Shown in pieces: positions 1-6,156 of a stretch of 6,156 nucleotides of DNA (positions within the stretch are counted from its first letter, which is position 1; every line of letters begins with the position of its first letter). The DNA is from Candidatus Bathyarchaeota archaeon (lineage in GTDB: Archaea > Thermoproteota > Bathyarchaeia > 40CM-2-53-6 > RBG-13-38-9), in assembly GCA_030671315.1 (NCBI GenBank), contig DAOUZW010000071.1, positions 1 through 6,156 of the forward strand. The letters are read 5' to 3'. Below the pieces are notes generated by a model. That model searched no databases, was not told the DNA's origin, and saw only the letters and a list, made by a program, of their open reading frames with translations. Position numbers and translations under genes: made by a program.

Positions 1-2
1 TA

Positions 3-179
3 ATTTCTAATGTAATGGATTCCGCTGAAAATCTTAGAAAAGATATTGATGCAGTACCATACGAAATGAGGGATAAAATAAGAGAAATCGCAGTAGACAT
101 GATTTCTGAGCCAAAAAAACGTCGTGGTAGACCTCCAAAAAAAAGGGGAAGGCCAAAGAAGAAAAAGAAACAAGAATGA
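3..179 (+). CDS. Small basic protein with two tandem AT-hooks (5' end may lie outside window)
   Basis: The frame is open from the left edge and ends at TGA 177-179, so the gene may be truncated. An internal ATG at 15 would give a 54-residue protein, but no ribosome binding site is visible before it. Seen in the sequence: a charged, probably helical segment (about 30 residues from that ATG), then a very basic tail with two RGRP cores seven residues apart (residues 37-40 and 44-47 from ATG 15), followed by a run of lysines. RGRP flanked by basic residues is the AT-hook, which binds the minor groove of AT-rich DNA, so a DNA-binding or chromatin-associated role is inferred. I do not recognise the family. 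The two hooks use different codons (CGT GGT AGA CCT versus AGG GGA AGG CCA), which argues against a recent DNA duplication. The minus-strand gene downstream is convergent. The reading frame is well supported; the start and function are not. Confidence 0.6.
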   Translation: MSNVMDSAENLRKDIDAVPYEMRDKIREIAVDMISEPKKRRGRPPKKRGRPKKKKKQE

Positions 180-226
180 ACACGTAAAAGAAAAAAGAAA
201 CCAAAAGCAGAAACAATAACGTCATT

Positions 227-244
227 ATAAGCATATAGGCTTAT
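227..244. terminator. Small stem-loop in convergent gap
   Basis: ATAAGC (227-232) and GCTTAT (239-244) form a perfect 6-bp inverted repeat with a 6-nt loop. It lies between the plus-strand AT-hook gene (stop at 179) and the minus-strand DUF167 gene (stop at 253-255). No long T-run follows on the plus strand. On the minus strand the sequence beyond it becomes rich in T, the complement of the purine-rich stretch at about 183-201, which is the kind of signal at which archaeal transcription ends. It could serve as a termination or processing site for the minus-strand gene. The stem is short and could be chance. Confidence 0.3.
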
Positions 245-252
245 TTGAGAAT

Positions 253-465
253 CTATTTTTGAATATCTACAATCTTTTTCTTTGATTTAAATCCTGAAAC
301 TATTCGTACTTGCGAACTAGGAATATCGAAATGCTTCGCGAGTTTCTTAATCAATTCCAAATTAGCTTTACCTTTTTCAGGTGGAGATCTTATTCCAATA
401 ATAATTTTGTCTTGATCAATGATTATGTGATCTTTTCTAAATTGAACTTCTACGTTATATATCAT
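253..465 (-). CDS. DUF167 / YggU family protein (UPF0235)
   Basis: This encodes 70 residues, a usual length for the archaeal and short bacterial members of the DUF167 (YggU, UPF0235) family. Two family hallmarks are visible: PPEKGKAN at residues 28-35, and SGFKSKKK at 57-64 leading into IVDI at the C-terminus. The predicted order is beta strands, a central helix (about 33-46), then the strand carrying the basic loop. The protein is soluble, with no signal peptide or membrane segment. The biochemical role of the family is not established, and I assign none; the conserved basic loop is sometimes taken to hint at nucleic-acid contact. The start is the only ATG that fits (complement of 463-465). 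No clear Shine-Dalgarno precedes it, so a leaderless or short-leader transcript from the AT-rich region near 500-525 is plausible. It is divergent from the DUF255 gene and convergent with the AT-hook gene. Confidence 0.85.
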   Translation of the reverse strand: MIYNVEVQFRKDHIIIDQDKIIIGIRSPPEKGKANLELIKKLAKHFDIPSSQVRIVSGFKSKKKIVDIQK

Positions 466-502
466 GAGTTAGTCCACATAATTTAATTTATTTGATAGAA
501 AA

Positions 503-525
503 TTATCTTTTAATATTTAAGATAA
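503..525. promoter_or_regulatory. Divergent promoter region with TATA-like core inside a 7-bp dyad
   Basis: TTATCTT (503-509) and AAGATAA (519-525) are perfect inverted repeats flanking a 9-bp AT-only centre. That centre reads as a TATA-like element in both directions (TTTAATATTTAA on plus, TTAAATATTAAA on minus). It sits between the divergent DUF167 gene (start at 465) and DUF255 gene (GTG at 579). Archaeal transcripts usually begin about 25 bp from the TATA box, which would give leaders of roughly 25 and 35-40 nt. The dyad is seen directly; its role as promoter or operator is inferred. Confidence 0.4.
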
Positions 526-554
526 GTTCGATTTTAATAGCGTTGTTTATGGAG

Positions 555-568
555 AGAATCTTGATTCT
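555..568. repeat. Inverted repeat just upstream of the DUF255 start
   Basis: AGAATC (555-560) and GATTCT (563-568) are perfect 6-bp arms separated by TT. The element ends 10 bp before the GTG at 579, and GGAGAG (551-556) overlaps its left side. It could be an operator near the transcription start, or a small hairpin masking a distant GGAG-type site. AT-rich DNA yields such repeats by chance, so confidence in any function is low. Confidence 0.3.
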
Positions 569-578
569 ATAACAGGGT

Positions 579-857
579 GTGATTGTATTTTCAAATAATA
601 AACAAAAGAAATTTCATAATTACGAAAATCGTTTGATATATGAAAAAAGTCCCTATCTCCTTCAACATGCTAATAATCCTGTAGATTGGTATCCTTGGTG
701 TAGTGAAGCATTCGAGAAAGCTAGAAAACAAAACAAGTTAATTTTTCTTTCAATCGGCTACTCAACATGTCATTGGTGCCATGTCATGAAAAGAGAATCT
801 TTTGAAGACCTAGGTGTAGCTAGATTGATGAACAAAGCTTCGTGTCGATTAAGGTAG
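579..857 (+). CDS. DUF255 (YyaL/SPATA20-like) protein, N-terminal thioredoxin-like fragment before frameshift
   Basis: This frame carries the start of a DUF255-family protein, a thioredoxin-like domain joined to a six-hairpin (alpha/alpha barrel) domain. Family blocks seen: NRLIYEKSPYLLQHA with NPVDWYPW at about residues 17-40, then STCHWCHVM with the CxxC pair C64 and C67. The match ends at LMNKA (residue 87), after which five unrelated residues lead to TAG 855-857. The family sequence continues in the reading frame starting at 842, so this is the front part of one gene of about 705 residues ending at 2695, not a separate gene. GTG 579 is the only usable start: a stop at 570-572 lies just upstream in frame and no earlier ATG or GTG follows it. 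No well-spaced Shine-Dalgarno is seen. The CxxC suggests a redox or metal role, but the function of the family is unsettled. Confidence 0.85.
   Translation: MIVFSNNKQKKFHNYENRLIYEKSPYLLQHANNPVDWYPWCSEAFEKARKQNKLIFLSIGYSTCHWCHVMKRESFEDLGVARLMNKASCRLR
837..845 (+). other. Frameshift junction in the DUF255 gene
   Basis: The upstream frame reads AAC AAA GCT TCG here, while the family sequence resumes at GTG TCG ATT AAG from 842. Adding one T to the TT at 839-840 gives Ala-Phe-Val-Ser-Ile-Lys, which matches the usual run from NEAF or NKAF into VSIKVDREERPDID. Equivalently, one base has been lost from a three-T run. No X XXY YYZ slippery heptamer is present, so programmed frameshifting is not supported. 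A sequencing or assembly error, or a recent mutation, is more likely. Confidence 0.8.
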
Positions 858-2695
858 ATAGAGAAGAGCGACCTGATATAGATAATATATACATGACTAT
901 CTGTCAGATGATTTCTAATAATTGTGGTTGGCCACTGAACATCATAATGACACCTAGCAAAAAGCCCTTTTTTGCGGGTACCTACATACCGAAGCAAAGC
1001 AGACTCGGACATATTGGTATGCTGGAGCTGATTCCCAAGATAGAAGAATTCTGGATGACAAGATCCGAAGAAATATTGAATTCTGCAGAATTGATAACGG
1101 CAAATCTATATAAAATCACAGATATCCAACAAGGACAGATTCTAGACAAAGATACTTTAAAAATTGCATATAATGAACTGACTCAGCGTTTCGATGAAGT
1201 TAATGGAGGATTCGGAGAGGCCCCAAAGTTCCCTATTCCGCATAATTTCTTTTTCTTACTCCGGTATTGGAAGAGAATAGGTGATGCGCGAGCTCTGCAA
1301 ATGGTAGATAGATCATTGCAATCCATGCGCAATGGAGGAATATTTGATCACGTAGGTGGGGGTTTTCACAGGTACTCTACAGACTCTAAATGGATTGTTC
1401 CACACTTCGAGAAGATGCTTTACGATCAAGCTCTATTGACAATGGCCTATACAGAGGCGTTCCAAGTAACTAAGAAGTCTGAATTCAAACAGACAGTTGA
1501 AGAGATTTTAACCTATGTCTTGCGTGAGATGGCATCGTCAGAAGGTGCTTTCTACTCAGCTGAAGATGCTGAGAGTGAAGGTGAAGAAGGTTCATACTAT
1601 CTTTGGAAAAAAGTAGAAATCAATAAAATTCTTGGTGAAGATGCTAATTTCGCATCTAATATTTTTAATATAAGGGCCGATGGCAATTTTATTGATGAAA
1701 GTTCAGGTCAAAGATTAGGGGTAAATATTCTATATCTTAGAAAATCAATTTCTGAACTAGCGTCTGACCTAGGATTGTCTGAAAATGAAATTGAAAAGAA
1801 AATAAAAAATATTCAGCAGAAATTATTAGATGAACGAAAGAAACGCCAATCTCCAAACAAGGACGATAAAATTTTAGCAGACTGGAATGGTTTGATGATT
1901 GCAGGCCTTAGTAAATCAACTCAAATTTTAAATGAGCCAAAATATTTAGAAGCTGCAAAAAAGGCAGCAGATTTCCTAATTAGTAAGATACGTCTTTCAA
2001 ATGGTCGATTATCCCATTTCTATAAAGATAATGAACAATCCATCTATGCGTATCTAGATGATTATGCTTTTTTGATATGGGGACTGATTGAGTTATATGA
2101 AACAACGTTCAACGTTGATTATCTAAAATCAGCTTTAGAACTGAATGATTATTTACTAAAACATTTCTGGGATAATGAACATGGCGGATTTTATTTTTCC
2201 TCAGATGATAGTGAAACAATTCTAGTTCGTAAAAAGGAAATATATGATGGAGCAATTCCTTCAGGCAATTCAGTACAAATGCTGAATCTTCTTCGCCTTA
2301 GTCGTATAACTGCTAACATTGAATTTGAAGAAAAGGCAATTCAGATCTGCAAATCATTTTCAAACATTGTAAAAAAATCTCCATCATCTTTTACACAATT
2401 AATGGTTGCATTAGATTTCTTGTCAGGTCCATCATATGAGGTTGTTATAGCTGGTAATTCTAATTCAGATGACACAAAAAATATGTTAAAAGTTTTAAGA
2501 GCTAATTTTACGCCGAATAAAGTCCTTCTTCTAAATCCCACGGAAGAAGAATCGCCAAAAATACATGAAATCGCACATCATATTACTAAACAACCTAGTA
2601 TTAACGGTCAAGCTACTTCATACATATGTACCAATTATTCATGTAAAGAGCCAACAATTGATGTTAAAAAAATGATCAAAATGTTAGAATCATAG
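842..2695 (+). CDS. DUF255 (YyaL/SPATA20-like) protein, main part after frameshift
   Basis: This 617-residue frame holds the rest of the thioredoxin-like domain and the whole six-hairpin domain. The GTG at 842 is merely the first in-frame start codon after the lesion and has no ribosome binding site, so it is unlikely to be the true start. In restored numbering (add 88), the blocks are KVDREERPDIDNIYM (92-106), CGWPLN with the thioredoxin-type proline (116-121), FFAGTYIP (131-138), GGFGEAPKFP (about 209), FDHVGGGFHRYS and PHFEKMLYDQ (about 255-283), SAEDAESEGEEGSYYLW (about 327), ILADWNGLMIAG (about 430), YLDDYAFLIWG (about 491), DGAIPSGNSV (about 557), and the C-terminal ICTNYSCKEP block. 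No other stop or gap is seen, and the combined length of about 705 fits the family. The barrel resembles carbohydrate-active folds such as N-acylglucosamine 2-epimerase, but no substrate is known. The protein is probably cytoplasmic. It appears monocistronic, with a stem-loop after the stop. Confidence 0.9.
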   Translation: MSIKVDREERPDIDNIYMTICQMISNNCGWPLNIIMTPSKKPFFAGTYIPKQSRLGHIGMLELIPKIEEFWMTRSEEILNSAELITANLYKITDIQQGQILDKDTLKIAYNELTQRFDEVNGGFGEAPKFPIPHNFFFLLRYWKRIGDARALQMVDRSLQSMRNGGIFDHVGGGFHRYSTDSKWIVPHFEKMLYDQALLTMAYTEAFQVTKKSEFKQTVEEILTYVLREMASSEGAFYSAEDAESEGEEGSYYLWKKVEINKILGEDANFASNIFNIRADGNFIDESSGQRLGVNILYLRKSISELASDLGLSENEIEKKIKNIQQKLLDERKKRQSPNKDDKILADWNGLMIAGLSKSTQILNEPKYLEAAKKAADFLISKIRLSNGRLSHFYKDNEQSIYAYLDDYAFLIWGLIELYETTFNVDYLKSALELNDYLLKHFWDNEHGGFYFSSDDSETILVRKKEIYDGAIPSGNSVQMLNLLRLSRITANIEFEEKAIQICKSFSNIVKKSPSSFTQLMVALDFLSGPSYEVVIAGNSNSDDTKNMLKVLRANFTPNKVLLLNPTEEESPKIHEIAHHITKQPSINGQATSYICTNYSCKEPTIDVKKMIKMLES

Positions 2696-2698
2696 AGA

Positions 2699-2748
2699 TC
2701 ATGTGATAGTCAAATTTATTGGAAAAAACTATTACATGAATATTTTTT
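2699..2748 (+). terminator. Stem-loop plus T-tract terminator after DUF255
   Basis: Four bases after the TAG at 2693-2695, the arm 2699-2710 (TCATGTGATAGT) pairs with 2728-2739 (ACTATTACATGA). This makes a 12-bp stem with one G-U pair and a 17-nt loop. T6 follows at 2743-2748 within an AT-only stretch. The arrangement resembles an intrinsic terminator, although archaeal RNA polymerase mainly needs the T-tract. The position directly after the stop codon and before the next promoter supports termination of the DUF255 transcript. Confidence 0.6.
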
Positions 2749-2832
2749 ATAATTTAGTTAGTTCACGATAAACCCTAAAATTTTAAGACATAGAAAATAT
2801 CAAAAGTATTGCATAGACTTAGAATATTCAGT

Positions 2833-2837
2833 GAGGT
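2833..2837 (+). promoter_or_regulatory. Shine-Dalgarno of the DUF362 gene
   Basis: GAGGT lies 11 bases before the ATG at 2849 and matches the archaeal GGAGGTGA consensus core. It supports this ATG as the start. The gap before it (2749-2832) is AT-rich, with a TAAAATTTTA palindrome at 2776-2785 and an AAAATAT stretch near 2794, either of which could contribute to a promoter. Confidence 0.6.
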
Positions 2838-2848
2838 AGACTTTTCCA

Positions 2849-3865
2849 ATGGAGAAACGTGCTAAAGTAGCAATTTTAAAAGTAGATAATTTTCAGGATC
2901 CATATGATACTATTGAAGAGACTGTTAGATTAGCTGGTGGATTTGAAAGCACTATAGCTGAAAACTCAAAAGTTACAATCAAACCAAATTTGGTTAGAAT
3001 TCCAAAATACAAACGAGGAGAGCTTCCAAAAGGATGTGCTACAAGTTTTGAGGTTATGAATGCAGTAATACGATTGGTCAAGAAAAGGACGTCCAAGATA
3101 GCAGTGATAGAGTCTGACACCCTTCTTGGAACTACTGAGACAGCCTTTGAAAAACACGGAATATATGATTTATCGGATAAATATGATCTAGAATTGATCA
3201 ATGCAACCAACGATGAACTAGTTGATTGTGAGATACCAGATCCACAATTCTATGTTGCTTTAGATGGTTTGGATTGGCTTGATGAACCAGAAAGGAGTAT
3301 GTTTGCAAGAGAATATGTTCTGAAGCTTTCTAAGAAATACTTGGATAGTGTAAGAATTTCTGTACCATCCATGAAAACACAAGCAGATCCTTATTCAGCT
3401 ATTACTTTTTCAATTAAGAACATGTTTGGGGTTCTTCCTGAAGTAAGAAAATTTCCTAAATTTCATGAAATAAAATCATGGAATGGTAAGAAATTTAATA
3501 TTGGAATAAATGTGGGTAGATCTGTTCTGGATGTTTGTCAGGTTGCACCGCCAAATTACGCAATAATTGATGGGCTTTGGGGTCTTCATGGGCCAGGTGC
3601 ACCCTCGACTGGATATACTGTGAAAATTGGTGTGATTATCGCATCAAAGGATGCTTGGGCAGCCGATACTGTCGCTGGCGCAGTTGTAGGGTTTGATATG
3701 CGAAGATTATTCTATTTTAGAAAAGCTGAGAGCATGGGATTAGGAGTAACAAATATGGAAAATATAGAAATCGTCGGGGAGAAAATTGACTCTGTTAAGG
3801 TTCCTTTCAAACTTGATGTTAGTTTAGAGGCTCAGAGACTATTGGATAAAGCTATAGGCCGATAG
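2849..3865 (+). CDS. DUF362 domain-containing protein
   Basis: This encodes 338 residues that read as a DUF362 protein along nearly the whole length. Recognisable blocks are IKPNLV at 44-49 (the family's KPN motif), ITFSIKNMFGVLPE at about 185-198 followed by a KFHEIK histidine region, AIIDGLWGLHGPGAPSTG at about 238-255, and a final ASKDAWAADTVAGAVVGFD (about 267-285) with AESMGLG nearby. Many DUF362 proteins also carry a ferredoxin-like four-cysteine domain; here I see only three scattered cysteines, so this is the form without Fe-S clusters. There is no signal peptide or membrane segment. The molecular function of the family is not settled and none is assigned. The ATG is preceded by GAGGT at 2833-2837. 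The gene stands alone between the DUF255 terminator and a convergent dehydrogenase gene 48 bp away. Confidence 0.85.
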   Translation: MEKRAKVAILKVDNFQDPYDTIEETVRLAGGFESTIAENSKVTIKPNLVRIPKYKRGELPKGCATSFEVMNAVIRLVKKRTSKIAVIESDTLLGTTETAFEKHGIYDLSDKYDLELINATNDELVDCEIPDPQFYVALDGLDWLDEPERSMFAREYVLKLSKKYLDSVRISVPSMKTQADPYSAITFSIKNMFGVLPEVRKFPKFHEIKSWNGKKFNIGINVGRSVLDVCQVAPPNYAIIDGLWGLHGPGAPSTGYTVKIGVIIASKDAWAADTVAGAVVGFDMRRLFYFRKAESMGLGVTNMENIEIVGEKIDSVKVPFKLDVSLEAQRLLDKAIGR

Positions 3866-3872
3866 TATATTG

Positions 3873-3882
3873 AAACGCGTTT
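3873..3882. repeat. Perfect 10-bp palindrome between convergent genes
   Basis: AAACGCGTTT lies in the 48-bp gap between the DUF362 stop (3863-3865) and the dehydrogenase stop (complement of 3914-3916). It is flanked by ATATT (3867-3871) and AATAT (3887-3891), which also pair, so the gap has imperfect two-fold symmetry. It could help terminate both converging transcripts or bind a dimeric protein, but the arms are short and no strong T-tract follows. Confidence 0.3.
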
Positions 3883-3913
3883 GAAGAATATTTGTAATTG
3901 ATCTAAAATGTGA

Positions 3914-4924
<1,011 letters not shown>

Positions 4925-4933
4925 TATAGAATT

Positions 4934-4937
4934 ACCT
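4934..4937 (-). promoter_or_regulatory. Shine-Dalgarno of the dehydrogenase gene
   Basis: On the minus strand this reads AGGT, with 9 bases to the ATG at 4924. It is a short but well-placed site and supports the chosen start. Confidence 0.5.
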
Positions 4938-4964
4938 ACATATTTTTTGAATTAGATATACCTA

Positions 4965-4976
4965 ATATGCATATAG
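4965..4976 (-). promoter_or_regulatory. Candidate promoter element / palindrome upstream of the dehydrogenase
   Basis: ATATGCATAT (4965-4974) is a perfect 10-bp palindrome. On the minus strand the surrounding CTATATGCATATTAGG is TATA-like and lies about 40-50 bp before the dehydrogenase ATG, which would place transcription start near 4945 with a leader just long enough to include the AGGT site. TACCTA occurs twice (4933-4938 and 4959-4964), 26 bp apart, bracketing the expected transcription start. Promoter and operator roles are inferred from position only. Confidence 0.35.
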
Positions 4977-5030
4977 TATTTGTTTTAATACGTGATATTA
5001 GCGTTAATTCTTCGATTTTTTCTACCGTTT

Positions 5031-5043
5031 ACAAATTTATAAA
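5031..5043. promoter_or_regulatory. TATA-like box with purine-rich upstream element in divergent gap
   Basis: TTTATAAA (5036-5043) is a close match to the archaeal box A, preceded by ACAAA, which could act as a BRE on the plus strand. The TATA core is symmetric, so direction is set only by the flank. If used on the plus strand, the DHS-like transcript would start near 5068 with a leader of about 100 nt; on the minus strand it could serve the dehydrogenase. Confidence 0.35.
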
Positions 5044-5131
5044 ATTCTTATTTTCTTAATAGTTAATTCACTCACTTTAGAAAAGCTTACATTTGTTTTG
5101 AATACATCAATTCGTTAGAATTTTCCTTTAA

Positions 5132-5139
5132 TTTATAAT
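5132..5139 (+). promoter_or_regulatory. Proximal TATA-like box of the DHS-like gene
   Basis: TTTATAAT lies 31 bp before the ATG at 5171. Initiation about 25 bp downstream would give a very short leader starting around or just past the GGGGT site. It is an alternative to the stronger box at 5036-5043. A small inverted repeat, AATTC/GAATT (5109-5113 and 5118-5122), lies just upstream of it. Confidence 0.35.
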
Positions 5140-5155
5140 CACATGTTAATTAGCT

Positions 5156-5160
5156 GGGGT
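5156..5160 (+). promoter_or_regulatory. Ribosome binding site deciding the DHS-like start
   Basis: GGGGT is 10 bases before ATG 5171 and 19 before the next in-frame ATG at 5180. The spacing favours 5171 as the start. Confidence 0.45.
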
Positions 5161-5170
5161 TAAGTAGATA

Positions 5171-6156
5171 ATGAAAAAAATGTTGAGACGTCCTACTGTA
5201 CCAATTCCAGTAGGCCAAGGAAAAAGCATAGACGATATATTGAGTGAGATGAAACTTACCGCCTTCCAAGGCAGAAAACTTGCTGAGACTGTTGATGTAT
5301 GGTCAAGGATGCTAAGAAAGAGAAGAACAGTAATATGGTTTGGATTTGCTGGTGCAATGATTCCAGCTGGTATGCGAAGGCTATTGGCCTACCTCATCAA
5401 AAAGAGGATGGTCGATGTAATAGTATCGACTGGAGCAAATTTCTATCATGATGCGTTTGAAGTAGCTGGTGGTAAACATTACCTCGGAAATGAAGCCTGT
5501 GATGATAGAAAGCTTAGAAGGCAGAGGATTGATCGAATTTATGATGTTTATGCTGATGAGGATAAATTCTATCAGTTTGATAGATGGTTAGACAAGGTTT
5601 TTGGTGAACAGCTTCAAGATAATTATCAATATTCTTCACGTGAAATATTATGGCAGTTGGGAAAAGCTTTCTACGATAAATATGGTGATGTAGATTCTAC
5701 GTTAGTAAGTTCATATAGAAAAGGAGTGCCTCTTTTCTGTCCAGCTTTTGGCGATAGTGCTTTAGGATTTTCTCTAATGTTTGCTAATAGAAAAAGAAAA
5801 AGAAATCTAATACTCAATGCATTCAAAGATGTCGATGAAAGCTCGAGAATAACAGAGAAAGCAAAAAGCACAGGTGTAGTATACATCGGAGGAGGCACAC
5901 CTAAAAATTTCATTCAACAAACGTCAGTTATAGCTAGTTATCAGACAAGACATGACCGAAGTCATAACTATGCGGTACAGTTCACCATGGATATGCCTTT
6001 TTGGGGAGGATTGAGTGGTTGCACCTTTGAGGAGGCTCAGAGCTGGGGTAAAATAAGTTCCAATGCCAGTGCTATAACATGCTATGTTGAAGCCACAATA
6101 GCTTTACCACTAGTTGTACATGCTTTAGCAGAGCGGTTTAGAGGATACAAAAGAGA
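5171..6156 (+). CDS. Deoxyhypusine synthase-like protein (3' end beyond window)
   Basis: The frame is open from ATG 5171 to the window end (328 full codons), and probably only a short C-terminal piece is missing. It belongs to the deoxyhypusine synthase (DHS) superfamily, NAD-dependent enzymes that transfer the aminobutyl group of spermidine to a lysine of IF5A, or to other amines. Seen: a Rossmann-type segment FGFAGAMIPAGMRRLL (about 57-72), STGANFYHD (about 86-94), GGGTPKNF at 240-247, and WGGLSG followed by EEAQSWGKI ending at K294-I295. K294 aligns with human DHS K329, the lysine that forms the imine intermediate; W292 and E288 align with W327 and E323. However, human H288, D243 and D316 correspond to N246, Phe and L281. 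TGANxYHD, GGGxPKNF and WGGLSG are, from memory, typical of the 'DHS-like' branch rather than classical DHS. It may be a true DHS or another aminobutyl transferase such as a homospermidine synthase. GGGGT at 5156-5160 supports the start. It is divergent from the dehydrogenase. Confidence 0.88.
   Translation, partial: MKKMLRRPTVPIPVGQGKSIDDILSEMKLTAFQGRKLAETVDVWSRMLRKRRTVIWFGFAGAMIPAGMRRLLAYLIKKRMVDVIVSTGANFYHDAFEVAGGKHYLGNEACDDRKLRRQRIDRIYDVYADEDKFYQFDRWLDKVFGEQLQDNYQYSSREILWQLGKAFYDKYGDVDSTLVSSYRKGVPLFCPAFGDSALGFSLMFANRKRKRNLILNAFKDVDESSRITEKAKSTGVVYIGGGTPKNFIQQTSVIASYQTRHDRSHNYAVQFTMDMPFWGGLSGCTFEEAQSWGKISSNASAITCYVEATIALPLVVHALAERFRGYKR

Noticed and set aside
34..234. Minus-strand open frame of 66 residues rich in Phe, Leu and Ser that resembles a membrane protein
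   Set aside because: It is the antisense of the Lys/Arg-rich AT-hook tail; AAA and AAG codons read backwards give Phe and Leu. There is no ribosome binding site, and the plus-strand frame has recognisable motifs.
831..845. Programmed ribosomal frameshift in DUF255
   Set aside because: A -1 shift would restore the protein, but there is no slippery heptamer and no evident downstream pseudoknot, and DUF255 genes are not known to need one.
770..1012. Minus-strand open frame across the DUF255 frameshift
   Set aside because: It is antisense to conserved DUF255 motifs on both sides of the lesion and shows no recognisable family features.
2893..3210. Two overlapping minus-strand open frames inside the DUF362 gene
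   Set aside because: They are shadows of a strongly conserved plus-strand gene, with no motif or translation signal of their own.
4925..5170. Riboswitch, tRNA or small RNA in the largest gap
   Set aside because: The gap is AT-rich with only short inverted repeats; I saw no cloverleaf, C/D box pair or known riboswitch core.
5671..5913. Minus-strand open frame inside the DHS-like gene
   Set aside because: It lies opposite conserved DHS-like sequence, including GGGTPKNF, and has no independent support.

Overview
This 6.16 kb window is AT-rich (about one third G+C by eye). It looks like ordinary chromosomal DNA from an archaeon, possibly of the Thaumarchaeota/Bathyarchaeia (TACK) type. The reasons are: gaps with TATA-like boxes such as TTTATAAA and TTTATAAT, weak AGGT or GGGGT Shine-Dalgarno cores, Arg codons dominated by AGA/AGG, frequent ATA for Ile, and a deoxyhypusine synthase-family gene. 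The lineage assignment is an inference and only tentative. There are no tRNA or rRNA genes, insertion sequences, CRISPR arrays or phage genes.

Layout from left to right: (1) the 3' end of a small plus-strand gene with two tandem AT-hook motifs in a lysine-rich tail (to 179). (2) A convergent minus-strand DUF167/YggU-family gene (253-465). (3) A 113-bp divergent promoter region with two inverted repeats. (4) A plus-strand DUF255/YyaL (SPATA20-like) gene, 579-2695, split by one apparent missing base near 839-841. Reading across the lesion gives a family-like protein of about 705 residues. (5) A stem-loop with a T-tract directly after its stop codon, a good terminator candidate. (6) A plus-strand DUF362 gene (2849-3865). 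(7) A convergent minus-strand zinc-dependent medium-chain alcohol dehydrogenase (3914-4924). (8) A 246-bp divergent promoter region. (9) A plus-strand deoxyhypusine synthase-like gene (5171 onward), cut by the window end.

The genes alternate in strand and nearly all have their own upstream gaps, so I see no multi-gene operon and no shared pathway. I did not find a convincing undescribed system. The points most worth a second look are the DUF255 frameshift, the altered amine-binding positions in the DHS-like protein, the asparagine substitutions in the dehydrogenase proton-relay segment, the double AT-hook tail, and the dyads in the two divergent promoter regions.
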